A stretch of DNA of 64,000 nucleotides, taken from positions 806,001 to 870,000 of the forward strand of contig JARGSG010000209.1 of NCBI GenBank assembly GCA_030374805.1, in the 5' to 3' direction. How positions within the stretch are numbered: the first letter of the stretch is position 1; each line of letters opens with the position of its first letter. The position numbers were made by a program, and so were the translations under genes. This DNA is from Gracilaria gracilis (Eukaryota > Rhodophyta > Florideophyceae > Gracilariales > Gracilariaceae). Below, in pieces: positions 36,412-47,658 of the stretch. Below the pieces are notes generated by a model that was given only the letters and a program-made list of their open reading frames with translations, was not told the DNA's origin and did not search any database.

Positions 36412-37530
36412 TCATGAAAAACCTATGGAATGAATGCTATACAGGGGGTGGAGAGTAGGGCCTGGAGGTGGGGTCCCGGCAGAATCTGTAGAGGTAGAAC
36501 CTGTGGAAATACCAGTGGAGGTGGGAAGTAAAGGGGGGGGTGCGCGGTAGTTCTGGCGGAGAACATGAACGAAGCCGAGAATGGGAGATACAGGGATGGG
36601 TCCAAACCATGGAAAAACGGTGTCGTATATGGAGGGGATGGAGATGGGAACTGGTTGGGGGGTGTGGTTATGTTCATCGTCTGCTGCCCATCGGAGGTAT
36701 ACGCAGTTGAGGGTAGCGTCGGCTTCGTCGCTGTAGGTGTGGTAGGGTCCGAGGTCGTGTACGGCTTTGCACTTGAAAAAGTGGATTTGGAATGGGAGGT
36801 CGGTGAGGCGGGAGTCGGTCCATTCTGCGGATGTGTTGTATCGCATGGAGAAGAGGAGAAGATCGGAGTACTTAGTGAAGACGGAATTGATCGGAGCGGC
36901 ATCGACGTCGACACAGCAGTGGTCGAAGAATGCCGTGGGTTGTAGAGGGTGGTGGGGGTGAAACCGATGTTTCCGACTCGGTGTTGGAAAAGGTCTGTTT
37001 GAAGTTTGAGAAACTAGGAGACGGAGGAGACGCCGTTTTGGAATGCCGAATTTGAGAAGGCGGGGTCGTGGAGGAGGGAGATGAGTTCGTCTGCCTTGCG
37101 GTGGCCGAGGGCGGAAGCGATGGAAGAGATGTAGAGGAAAATTCGTTCGAGGTGGTGGTTGTTGAGGAGAGAGAGGAAGGCGATGGAGAACGTGGGGAGG
37201 GGGAAAAGGAGGAGATGGGGGTGCCTACGATATGATAGGCGTTTTGGATGTGGAAGGAGAGGGAGAGCTGTTGGTGGTTGTAGGATTCGCGGTAGGCGAT
37301 GGAGACCTTCTCGGAATGTCGATTGGAGAGAGGAGATGGGGTTGGTTGTAGGAGTTGTGGAGTGGAAATGTGGGGCTTTGTGCGTGGGGGGAGGTGTAGG
37401 ACGTTGCTGCCGCGTGGTAAGAATTGCTTGTCGGCAGTGAGACGGTAAGGGCATCTCCTTTGGTGCCTTTGAATGGCGCGGATGGTGCTAGCGAAGAAGG
37501 AGCAGCCTTCCAAGAAGCAATTAGGCAATG
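36412..37530 (-). pseudogene. Transposase remnant in T2
   Basis: The N-terminal zinc finger (LPNCFLEGCSFFASTIRAI, then HQRRC) starts at about 37,528. The following low-complexity region and the block ending near FLKLQTDLFQHRV (about 37,000) match T3. From about 36,950 it jumps to the C-terminal part of the gene (TSAEWTDSRLTDLPFQIHF, then LNCVYLRWA.D..HNHT). The DDE core is missing, so this copy cannot make transposase. Confidence 0.65.
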
Positions 37531-37839
37531 CGGTCGGCTGCTTGGGGTGTTGGGGAAGAGGCGGGGGATGGAGCGGGAAGCGTATTATAGCCCAGTTATG
37601 GGGACCGAATGGTGAGTAAGGTTGCAGTTGATGCGCATTTGTTTCAATAGGGAGAGAAAACAATGCCGATATGAAAGTTCTTGAATAGATATGTTGTATC
37701 TCTATAGATGGTTTCTATTTGAAGGGTTTCTATTGTTATAGACTTTTTCCATAAGCAGCTATCTATCTATATATATCGCTATTTGGCACCGTAACGTTCT
37801 AATTATGTACCACTTACATACTTACATTGGGGTTGGAAA

Positions 37840-38057
37840 CTAGCATGATCTGAAGTAACATGCTAGTTTATCTTCCATCCAAACTAGCACTGATGGAAGT
37901 AATGTTGTATGAATTTTTCCACACAAACTAGCACAAGTGGAATTGTGGAAATATTTTCGAAAATTAAGCTCTTTCAAATTTGGGTAAATTCACCGGTTTT
38001 TCGATCATATTAAAACGGTCATTTTTGACACCGAAACTAGCATTCCGATAACACCGA
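37840..38057. repeat. T2 right subterminal repeats and terminal inverted repeat
   Basis: Four to five copies of AAACTAGCA or its complement sit within the last 220 bp, before the terminal CCGATAACACCGA. T3 62,125-62,344 has the same arrangement. CACTA-type transposases bind such subterminal motifs. Confidence 0.7.
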
Positions 38058-39289
38058 CGAGGCGGTGAAGTGACCACAGGAGTAGCTGCTGGCGGTTCCA
38101 CCACGGTTGGGAATGGCTCGGGACTCCCTGGAGGCCCCTGATCGGTCGGTGCCCCGGGATAGCGTTGCTCCGCGCGGGATACAACCTTCCAGGACACCGG
38201 ATCGAAAACCTCCCACCCCTGCTTGGCTCCCCACGGGAAACTCTCCACTTGGGTAAGCAACGACTCCAACTGCTCAATGGAGTAGTCCGTACCTGCCACA
38301 ATGGTTCCGAGTCCAAATAATCGGATGTCGCGAATGACCCTCGGGAGAATGAAGAACATACGACCAGGAGGTTGCACACCGTCACGGTAAATCTCGGCTT
38401 CTCGAGAACGACTATCCCAGTCAATACCGTCACGGGCAGCCTGCAGAGCCATGACGGCCACCAACACGGCCCACTCCGCGAGGGCAATCGACAAAATGAG
38501 GTAATACCGATCGTGGTTACGGGTGATATAGCTCCCGAAGTAGGCCAACACCAGTGGAGTTGGGACGCTAAGCGACATTGGAACCTCATAGGCATTCCAC
38601 CAATCAGGTCGAGCCACATACCAAGAGATTCTTCCCTTATTAGGTTGTGAGAAGAACTCCACATTATGGAACCCATGCATGACGCGGTTGAAGCTGGACC
38701 GGGTGCGAATGCGAGCCTCGGTGGCAGCATCCACCGCCCACCTACGACGGTTAGCCCAATGGATGGTATTGTAAGGCCTATCGAGGGAAACCAAATGTGG
38801 AGAAGCCGGAAGGTACTGCTGCGGAAGGGAGTCGTACTGACAGATCTTCACAACCAGACGTCGGTAATAATGGAGCTCCGGTTCAATACGAACGTACGGC
38901 AGATCGCTGGGATAAAGCGGGGGAATGAAATACCTCATTGAAGTGTGTCGCTGGCGACTCTCATAGCACTCCAGCCGACCCTGACGAGGTTGAGATTCTT
39001 TATCCCGACGGTGGAGCGTCTGCGGGACGGAGCGGAGACGCTCGCAATTCCAACGAAACAAACCCAAGTAGGTATCCAGAGTCGGACGTCGCAAGACGCC
39101 GGGAAGCGAGGTGTTCCCCTGCGCCACGGGCCAGTACCGACGGTACAGCGTCGCTTGCGAAACCATTTTTGGATCGATCCCGAAGGTACCATGTTGGGAA
39201 ACGTTCTAATCGGCCGTGGTGAACGCTTCCAAACCATAATAGGAAATCTCACGAGGAATCTCGGGGCTACGGACCCGTCCTGATTACTG

Positions 39290-41006
39290 TCGACTCCTAC
39301 ATAATTACGCATAAAGCGCTTAACTAGAGTACTACCTTTGCTCCTGAGAGAGTAACGTCTATCACAGTCCTTGACAAAGCCTAACGAGCGCAAACGAAAA
39401 TGCAGCAGACTCCCGGCTATCCACATGCTATGTGTCCCAATTTGATACAAGAAACGGAGCACAAAGTTACTAAATTGCTGACTTAAGACATAGGAAACTT
39501 CATAGTTTGGTCCTTTCGCCACTCCACCACTAATATGTTTCAGTTGATTCTGTAGCTGCTCTAACATCGGCAAAATCAAATGGAGGGTGGGGGTGTTCTG
39601 GGCTTCCAACGCAGTTTGGACGTGACAAACTGGGCAAAAAGAAACCACAATGGCCTCGAGAGCCGGATATATGACTTCACAGTCTGTGTTTGTTAGGGTT
39701 AACAGATCATCAAAGGCTGCCTTAACTGGTTCAGAGTCCTTTGTGGCAATCAAAGAGGCAACTTGTTTGCTCGACTTCAAAAAACTATGAACCACACTAC
39801 GCGTCGTCCCAAATCTGGTTTCAATCTCTTGAATGAGGGCATAGCCGTCTGGGAGAGATTGATTCCAGTTTCCTTGCTTAAAGATTCTTACAATTGCTTT
39901 CACATTGCAAAGATTTTTCGCAATAACCGAGTTACGAGCCGTTTCTGCGTTCATGGCATGCTTCATTGCGGTATTTAATTGATGCGATATACATCCCATC
40001 CACTTCTCGCTGAACGGAACACGTTTGCTTGACGCAGAAGCCTCTACTACACACGGCATGGTAGATGCACAATCTGTGACAAAGTAAAGTTCTTCATGAA
40101 CTCATCTAGTTCACAACCAATTCTGGTTAGTAATGCGTGGTCGAATGCTGAACGCAATTCATTTGCCGATTCCGTTCCTTTGTGCTCTGTGAGAAATATA
40201 TTTTTAGTAACCAGTTCGAATGCGCGATTCTGAGTCAATATATGGGGAGCGCAGAGCTTGTATTAATGTGCTGTGAAATCGTAGAACTTCGTGCGAATCA
40301 CTTCATTTTTCAACCCATCACTGGTCCCACCACCAACAAGGGCTATGACGGCTTTTGCTCCGTGAATCCGATACAAATCCCTCTTTTCTTTTGCAATTCG
40401 TTGAATAGATTCTCTGATTGCTTTGTCAGAAGGCAACATATCTTTAATATTAAGCTGCACACTGACAGGTACGGATCTTCCAGCGTCCACCAGAGCCTTC
40501 GCAAAGGAAACAATTCCTGGTTTCTTGTAGGCGAAAGAAAGGGGTAGTAAACCAGCGGACACCGCAAAAACACCTGCAGTAACTATGTTTGACTTTTGCG
40601 TCTGATTAACTTTCACAACTACATCTGCAACCGTAATTCTCTTCTTCTGATCCAGATGCAGCTTGCTGTGGTTCTTAAACACTGTCGTTCCTTGCTCTGG
40701 ACCAAACTTCTTCAATGATGAATGCAAAGAGCATTGTCCACTTATCAAAAAAGAGCATACCAGCCATTCAGCATCCTTCCTAGTGTTTAAGTGACACAAT
40801 ACAGCGTAGTTTTGGTACTGTTCAGAACGCATTTTTCGCACAGATTGCATATCTCTCCACTGAACAAGTTTGTAGGGGGTCGTTTCACCCACGTTTATCT
40901 TTCTGACGGCTTCAATGGCCACTTCTTTGCCTTCGAACCGAAACAAAGATTTAATTGGTTTGGTGACGGGTTTTTTTCCATTCTTTCGGATTTTATCAGT
41001 ACCCAT
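39290..41006 (-). pseudogene. Decayed hAT-superfamily transposase
   Basis: Two long minus-strand stretches belong together. 41,006-40,263 (247 codons) has VFAVSAGLLPLSFAYKKPGI and later MLPSDKAIRESIQRIAKEKR, the hAT 'lP...ve...f..f' and linker pattern. 40,100-39,290 has YFVTDCASTM, CISHQLNTAMKHA, then RFGTTRSVVHSFL and PTLHLILPMLEQL, the hAT core and the C-terminal region before dimerisation. The pieces lie in different frames, so the gene is broken, and it appears cut at about 39,290 where other sequence begins. No terminal repeat pair or 8-bp duplication was found. Confidence 0.65.
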
Positions 41007-41612
41007 CTCTTTAACAGTTGGATGTTAACCAAATTGTACTTACGAAAGGCATACGGTGTTGGAACCGGTCAAAGATGAAGTCTTGGAAAGTGGTAGAAAA
41101 CAGGGATGAGGGATATATACCTGATTGAGTTCAGGTGTTGCTTGATCCGCGAAGAAGCGGATACAACTGGGTATCCTGGCCATAGGCTTGCAGTTTCAAA
41201 CAGTTTAATTTTTTACAATGCTCTAATCGGTTCTGTTTTGTACGCTTATTGCAGTCCTGTGAGTGGTCATCGTCGGATCCACCCGACTGTAACTGGCGTC
41301 CAGTTCAGGAGCGGTAAGAAAAAACGTGGCATGATAGGCTAAATCCAAACGGCTATCTGTCCGGGTCGAGCCCTATTTGCTACATTGGCTGCAAACGGCA
41401 GCCAAATGTTTGACGCAGTGTCGTTTCACTTCAGAAATGAACAACTTCGTTTTGTTCCAGCACTATCACTGGCTCAGCCTTGAGGCACTCTTCGGCGCTT
41501 CTCTCTGTGCACGGCTCCACGTCTGGGACCACATTCATAAAGCCGTTCTGACCAACCTCTTTCCAGCTAACGTCCCAGTTCTTGGCCAGTTTGCCCTCGC
41601 CCCAACTGGCGC
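41007..41612. other. Stretch between hAT and B-box gene, nothing firm
   Basis: It may contain the hAT 5' end. ORF 41,106-41,342 (plus) has no motif. Confidence 0.3.
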
Positions 41613-41995
41613 CTATCTCCACCCTGCCAGTGAGGCCGAGAATGCGTCCCAGCTCCAGATGGCGCCTATCTCCACCATGCCAGTGAGGCCGGGAATGCGC
41701 CCTAGCCCCAGTTCCTTGAAGTAATACTCAGCGGCGTCTTCAAAGGTGAGTGTGTTGGTGTCATTCTGTTGAATGGCCGCCATGTCCGGTACTGAGGCTT
41801 CCTCGGATTCGTCGTGAATGAATGAACCTTCCATTTTGCAGGTGGCAACAGCACTGCGTCCATGGCGCTGCGTTGTCCCTCGGCGTTGTGCACCTCGACG
41901 TCACAATTTGCGCACAGATAGCAGGCCTCGGGGGCACAGTACAGAATGGCGGCCACCGCGCAATTCTCGGGGCACATTTCGCAATTACGAGCCAT
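41613..41995 (-). CDS. B-box zinc-finger protein (BBX-like), frame change near the middle
   Basis: The ATG at 41,995 opens MARNCEMCPENCAVAAILYC, followed by APEACYLCANCDVEVHNAEG: a plant/algal-type B-box with C..C, C..C, C..CD and H in register. In plants such proteins are transcription factors or partners in light and clock signalling. The frame of the B-box runs on to 41,702 as ordinary-looking but Arg/Thr/Pro-rich sequence. The alternative frame from 41,834 (MEGSFIHDESEEASVPDMAA and on to 41,613) is acidic and more protein-like, so a small intron or a frameshift near 41,835 is likely. A tandem duplication of about 47 bp lies at the 3' end (about 41,610-41,705). The pogo element begins 62 bp upstream of the ATG. 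Confidence 0.6.
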
Positions 41996-42056
41996 CTTGA
42001 AGAGGGGAGGGGCAGGTGAAGTGATGGCAAGGGAATGAACGACGATCAAGTGTTAC

Positions 42057-44185
42057 AGGGGGGGTCGCGCAATAGTGCCATTTTGAGTATTACCATTCTC
42101 AAATTAGTGCTACCCCTCAGCACGTGTCACACTCGGAGGGGGTGTGCCGGTGAGGGAGGGTAAGATGGGTGCGTGTGCGGGGATTGCGGGGTGGGGGAAA
42201 AGGTGAGTGCAGCACTTTGCGATAGGCAACTTCGAGACACTTTCAAACGTACTTTTAATGCCCTTCAGGCGATCTGGCATGGCTGAAGGCAGAGCAACCC
42301 TGATCCGAAAGCGCACACGACTCAGGCGAGCCGATCAAATTAAATCCGCTCGAATGCTTTCGATAGATCAAAACGCTTACACCGTCATGGCCAAGTTCTC
42401 TATTCCTCTCAGAACAGTAACGAACGAAAAGAAAAGATCGTCGTTGCTCCTCCAGCAAGCTCAATCCAATTGGCAGTCACTCACGACTAAAACCTAACGT
42501 CAGCCACTGTTTCAGAGTGTTGAACAACCTCTGTCAAATGTTTTCGAAATTGCAAGGTCGGCAAAACTGCCCGTTACCACAACGACTCTCCACCAGAAGA
42601 CCTTGCCTTTACGAGAGTCATTTCTGAACACTAACTATCCCATAGAAGAAAGCGTAATGCTGAACTCGTTCCGAGATTTGGATGGTTTGATATCAAAGTT
42701 TTGGAAGCGATTTGCCATTCGCTCCGTGTCACTTTGCGCAGAAGCTGGAAGTGCGTGGGCGCACGCCGTAGCTGCGGAAATAGCTCCGGGTCACTTTGCG
42801 CAGAAACTGGAAGTGCGTGGGCGCACGCCGTCGCTGCGGAAATATCTCAATTACGAGAAAAGGTAATGGACTACAGCCCACATTTCACCTTCAACGTGGA
42901 CGAAACTGGTTTATTCTAAAAGCTGCTACGGCGAAGAGCGTACATTTCTTTTCATGAAGATCGGAAATCAGTTCGAAGAACGAAGCAATGAAGGCAAAAG
43001 ATACGATCATGGCGTACGTTTCCACGAATGCGGATGGCTTCGCGAAACGTCCGATGGCAATAATTGGCACCGCTCAGGACCCAAGATGTTTCAGATAAGG
43101 TTCTCCAATTGTTCCATATTTAAGCCAAGAACCCCTTGGTCTGACTCCGTAACGTTCCGTAGATGGTTTCTAGATGTGTTTCTTGTGTTTATAAGTATTT
43201 TTACTTCGGAAAAGTGCGTGCTTTTGATGGACAGTTGCGGTCTACATGGGACTGATCTACGTGACGTTCGAGAGCAGGTCAGCATGATGACATTGTCCGC
43301 GAACTGCACATCAACTCATTAACCAATGGATCTTGGCATCATCGCTGCTTTTAAGCACGGTATAAGAGGTTGCTAATACGGGAGATTGTGAGGGAAGTGG
43401 AAACACGCCATAGTCCGCGTGAGAATTGCACGGCGAAGCGTGGAATGCCGGAATTACAGGAGGGATTCGATCCGCATATGCTGGATGTCAGCCGCCTTGT
43501 TCTCCAAAGTTGTAGGAAAGTGAGTCAATCAACTATTGCCCAGTGCCGGAGGAAAGCTTGCGTTCTTCCTGATCCATTCGCTGCAGAAATCCATGCGGTC
43601 CACGGTAAAATGAAGCAGAAACAGGAGGAAAAGGAAATCGTGAGAGATATTACGGCGAGCCTGTCAAAGCTTGCAATTGCTACTGGTAGTGAAGATCTTG
43701 TAAAGAAGCAGTTGGCGGAACCTTCAGGGAAGGAGAATATTTTGTGGTGGCTAAGTATTGAAGATCATACAGAAGTGAAAGAGGCAGTCGTTCAGGATTT
43801 GATGCTGGAGGTCCAGTTCATTGGGGATAGTATGGATTTGGGAAGTGCAGGAGACCGCGGTTGCACCAATAGTGACGGAAATGACAATGCAGTTGTTCCA
43901 TTGCCATCAGTATGTGCTATACACGCTTGCTTCTGCCGTATGGAGAACCTTGCGGTTGGGAGCTACGTCAGTGACGCAATGTACCACCTACAGAAAGCGA
44001 AATCAGCTTTGCTCTCTGCAAAGCGAATGGATAGTAGAGGTGCTCAGCGCCAAACGCTGACAACTAAGTACTCGTAGACAAGTTCATATTTACTCGCTTT
44101 CTTCTTCATTGAACATTGCCCCCTTCTAATTAGTGCCAACTGTGTCGCTTTGGCACGGGGTGGCACTATTGCTTGTATGCTCCTG
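42057..44185 (+). mobile_element. pogo-like Tc1/mariner element with both ends and TA duplication
   Basis: The left end CAGGGGGGGTCGC continues GCAATAGTGCCA. The right end is TGGCACTATTGC followed by 14 bases ending CTCCTG at 44,185. The two ends share the inverted core GCAATAGTGCCA at the same distance from CAGG/CCTG. TA flanks both sides (42,055-42,056 and 44,186-44,187), the standard pogo/mariner target duplication. Length 2,129 bp. The only gene inside is a pogo-type transposase on the same strand. Confidence 0.85.
42258..44077 (+). pseudogene. pogo/Tigger-type DDE transposase, broken
   Basis: The N-terminal helix-turn-helix reads ADQIKSARMLSIDQNAYTVM, then AKFSIP.RTV (about 42,330-42,420), the psq/CENP-B type. 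HFTFNVDETGLF (about 42,880-42,918) is the first catalytic Asp block. NADGFAKRPMAIIGTAQDPR (about 43,030-43,090, another frame) follows, then VLLMDSCGLHG (about 43,220-43,250) and ANCTSTHQPMDLGIIAAFKHG (43,300-43,360), the second Asp block and the QPMD motif. The C-terminal part (43,370-44,077) is one open frame. Several frame changes and stops break the gene, and a 62-bp tandem duplication lies at 42,729-42,852. Confidence 0.75.
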
Positions 44186-44187
44186 TA

Positions 44188-44891
44188 CTGGGAAGTGCGG
44201 GAGAAAACGGGTTTTCCCACAGATGTACGGCAAAATTGGGGTTTTCAATTATGGATATGTCCTTTTTTGGGAGGCGTCACGCGTTATTGAATCTAAAAAA
44301 CTGAAAATATATACATGTAAAAACACTGTTAAAAGTTTGTAATTTCAACACGCAGTTTTACAATTTAGACTTGTTGCCACTGACAACATGGTGCCAGATG
44401 CCATCGAGATGACTTGATGACTGACAACTTAGTTACGATTTTTAGTCGCCATGAACTCTATAAGGGAGCAAACTGGGTCCACTTTTGTGGCATATATTAG
44501 TAGACCAAATAGAGATTTAAACATATATCCACATTTGGTGGCCGAAAGTAAACAATAAAGAGAATTTATGGCATAATAGAATGGCTATTTTAGTCAAAAA
44601 GAGCTATTTTCCCCAACTTTATGCGCTATAATTTAAGAGTTCATGTTTCTGATACCAATTTGTGTCAATTACTTTCACTAAGAATAAATAGAGGATTGTT
44701 AATACTGGAAGAGTTTCGAAATCAATTGTACATGTAGGAAGTTTATGGCATAATACTTTAGTCATCTTTTAGTCATATGTAGTCATCTTGAGATGAGTAG
44801 AAGACTTGCAGATGACTTGCAACATGCCGTAGGATATCTGTCCGTTACTTGTTCTGCGAGTATTTGAGCATCGCCAACAAGTACACATTCG
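44188..44891. other. AT-rich spacer, nothing seen
   Basis: No ORF of note, no repeat matching other parts of the window, up to the CG at the left edge of T3. Confidence 0.45.
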
Positions 44892-45169
44892 TCGGTGTTC
44901 TCGGAATGCTAGTTTAGTATGCTAGATCGCTAGTTGTGAAGATAAAAGTCCGAAAAAACTAGCATTTTTGCAGTTTGCGCTAGTTGGCAAGGCAAAATTT
45001 TTTTTTGGAAATTACGTTTCCGTTCAGTGCAGTTCAAACTTCAGCTACTGGAGTTGAAGGCTAGTTTACAGTTCCTCTGCCACCATTCGTAACTTTACAT
45101 TCACCACACTCGTCAAAAACATTCAAAAAAATTACGAACCCACCACCAGCGCTCCCTTATTCCAACCCT

Positions 45170-46120
45170 GTATTCGGATCCCGAGTCTCAGTTTCCCTAA
45201 ATGTCAGATGAAGAACTCCAACGGAACACTCTCTCCATTCTCGTACACGCTCTTAGCCCCAAACCGGCTTCCAACCCCTCCCAGCCTCTTCTCCTCTCCT
45301 GCTCCTCCAGTATGCGCTCCGCCGTTCGCACAGCCGCCGCCGCACTACCAAACCCAAGTAGTGGCGCTCCACCGGGCAGCTGCCGCGGCACACATACCTC
45401 CCCATCCTCGTCCACCATCACCCCACCCTTTCGCCTCTTCCTCAACCGACTTCCTCCAACCTCCCCTCCATCCCCTTCTCCGCTCCTCCCCCTCACACTC
45501 TCACGTCCACCGCGAGAGCCAGGCGTCAGCGGTGACTTTTTCTCTCTTCCCGCCTCGCTCCCAACGCCTCCTTCTCTCACCAGTTTCTTCACCTCCAACA
45601 ACAATTGGCACGCCTTCTCTACTTGTCCCACTTGCGCCTCCAACACCTCCACACGTCTCCTCAGCCCCATATTCTCCCTTCTCAGCGTCACCAGCTCCCT
45701 CCCAACGCACTATACCATACCACTCAAATGACTTCCAGTCCCCATTCCAGCCAACTTCATCCTTTTCCGAATCGACGAAATCAAATCCATTGGCACCCCA
45801 ATCTCCGACACACTCAGCACCACCCCTCCCATCTTACCAACCATCTCAGAAAGCCAGTCGTCCAAATGCTCCTTCAGATCCCCTCCAAGCCTCCTCAACC
45901 GCTCCTCCATCTCCGCCGCAAACCTCCTCTCCGGTCCCCCATCCCCTCCACCCCCTCCACCCCCATCACCCCCACTTCCCTCTCCATCCCCACTTCCCTC
46001 CTTCTCCCCCATGCAAACCTTGTCCCCACCCTCCTCCTTCCTTCCCGGTGGCGTCTCTGGTACCTCCATCCGGTGAAGCAGAGCCACTAGCTCCTCGTCC
46101 TCGACGTACCCATTCGACAT
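45170..46120 (-). pseudogene. Coiled-coil left ORF, T3 copy, broken
   Basis: It starts at MSNGYVEDEELVALLHRMEV (46,120). The second half from about 45,691 has the coiled coil (RRENMGLRRRVEVLEAQVGQ), a basic RLRKRRKGG patch and the conserved SAAAAVRTAERILEEQERRR block near 45,300. One frame change near 45,700 separates the halves, while T1's copy is whole. The long Pro/Ser-rich plus-strand ORFs here are its antisense. Confidence 0.6.
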
Positions 46121-46670
46121 CGCAGAAATAAACGGCGGTTCACGATAACGAAGATAGATAAGAACAAGCGAGATGAACCCAACAGTTGCAGCACTCCCCC
46201 CCACTCCGCACACCCGTGGCACTGTCGGCCACACACCCACTTGCGCTGCACAACCCTTTGTACCCCATTCACATCCACTCCTATTTCCCGCCATTCCACA
46301 CAATTTCCATTTTTTTCCTAGAACAACCTCGGTCCATACCATATCCCAATGAAACCCATGATGCACCACCTCTCAAGTACCAACGGTACCATAAACTCTT
46401 ACTTTCTATGCTTTACTTCACTGCATACCTTTTCATAAACACACTTTTCGACCCTACCTCCTCTACAGCCCTGCTGCCCATTTCTTTCCATAACCGAATC
46501 ATACAAATCCCTTATCCCCTGGAACACTTTTTTCCATGACCAAAACAACAGCCCAGTCGTGTACTTAAAGCTTTCCCCACTCCTTAGAATGTAGACCACT
46601 TTCCTTTCACAGCTACCAGCACCCAACACCTTCCAACAGCCCATACCTTCAATCAAACAAACTCATCGCA

Positions 46671-47501
46671 ATGAGCTCCCATTCATCTTCCATCCGTTCT
46701 ACAATCATCCCAGCTGTTGTCGTAGGTAAAGGCCGTATTGGAACCATGCTTTACAACAATGGTTCCCCTCAGGACACCTTTCTCTCCATCGAAGTCTTCA
46801 TTTCCGCAGAGTGCCTTCCCCAAGGTCCAATCTTCTTCTGTGGCAGGAACGACCTTCTCGAAAAAGTAATTCTATCTTGCCCAGCACCACGAGCAGAAAA
46901 CTTGGTCTTCATCCAGAATGGTCACATTCTTTTCATCCTTTCCCAACACGGAATTGAGCACTGCACACGAGCCGCTCTTTACATCGCCGTTCCCACTGTC
47001 GGCGCCTCCCCATAGGATGGTGTCACGCCTCTCTCTCCCAATGATCTAACCACAGCCACCGGAAAGTGGGCTCTGGCAATACCCGAACGCCTCTGGACCG
47101 CAGGTCTCACTTGCAGTATCGTCGACGAAAACACCTTTTCCAAGTCTTACTACCAAAAGCTCGTATGGATCTCTTTTTTCAATCTCTTCTGTTCTTCATT
47201 TGGATTCGTTACCATGTGTGAAGGGGCTACCAAGTACAAAACTATTGTCTCAACTATAATGAAGGAGCTTCTAGGCATAGTGACCTTCAACACAGGTCTC
47301 TCCTTCAATATCCCTTCTACAGTGGAATCACTTCTGGAATACGACAGCACCCTTACTTCTTTCTCAACTTCTTTCTCGGAGTATGAATCTAGAAATGCTT
47401 ACTTCTACCTCACCTCCGCAGATGAAAAACCAGCCGGAAGGCAGGACCCTGCCCCTTTCCACACCAACTATATCAACGTTCTTAGACATCACATTCTCTA
47501 G
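46671..47501 (+). pseudogene. NAD(P)-binding Rossmann-fold protein, ketopantoate-reductase-like cargo gene
   Basis: From the ATG at 46,671, VVVGKGRIGTML (residues 16-27) is a GxGxxG dinucleotide-binding turn after a beta strand. It is followed by PIFFCGRNDLLEKVI and ENLVFIQNGHI, a pattern I know from algal and protist 6PGDH/ketopantoate-reductase-like proteins, and after 47,015 by LTTATGKWALAIPERLW, AGLTCSIVDENTF and KLVWISFFNL, also in that pattern. The substrate cannot be inferred. A single in-frame TAG (47,013-47,015) interrupts an otherwise continuous frame of about 276 codons. Its start is also found in T2, so it entered the family before T2 and T3 separated. It is probably a captured host gene. 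Confidence 0.5.
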
Positions 47502-47658
47502 TAATTAGAACAAATTGTAAACCTCATACTCGTTGCGACTACACACACAACCCGTTTTTGTTCTCCAATTCTTTTAAAGGTGCCGATTAAACAAATCAAC
47601 TCTTCATTTTTTATGTCAAGTCTCTATCACAAACAAACACAACAGTATAAGTGGTACA

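Larger units (their letters stand above)
30430..38057. mobile_element. Transposon T2: internally deleted member of the T1/T3 family
   Basis: The left end reads TCGGTGTTCTCGGAATGC, then TAGTTT. The right end is the inverted match (AAACTAGCATTCCGATAAC, then ACCGA) ending at 38,057. CG lies directly outside both ends (30,428-30,429 and 38,058-38,059). Inside, in T3 order, are the coiled-coil ORF remnant, the start of the reductase-like gene, a palindrome array, a SET-domain remnant, the start of ORF2 and two ends of the transposase gene. Against T3, large blocks are missing: most cargo, most of ORF2 and the transposase core. It would need trans-supplied transposase. Size 7,628 bp. Confidence 0.85.
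30147..39166 (-). pseudogene. Minus-strand ORF A, split by transposon T2
   Basis: The N-terminal part runs from 39,166 to 38,060 and the C-terminal part from about 30,427 to 30,147; T2 occupies the gap. The N-part is about 370 codons with no recognised domain: a basic start, many Tyr/Arg, and one hydrophobic helix-like stretch (ILSIALAEWAVLVAVMAL) around residues 225-242. The C-part ends in a helical segment next to ORF B. The upstream side borders hAT sequence at about 39,280. It may be an accessory gene of an LTR element or a host orphan. Its insertion history shows it predates T2. Confidence 0.35.

Noticed and set aside
45208-46131. 307-codon Pro/Ser-rich plus-strand ORF (similar ORFs at 15,665-16,088 and 30,749-31,591)
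   Set aside because: It is the antisense of the conserved coiled-coil ORF. Low complexity and lack of conserved start mark it as a shadow.
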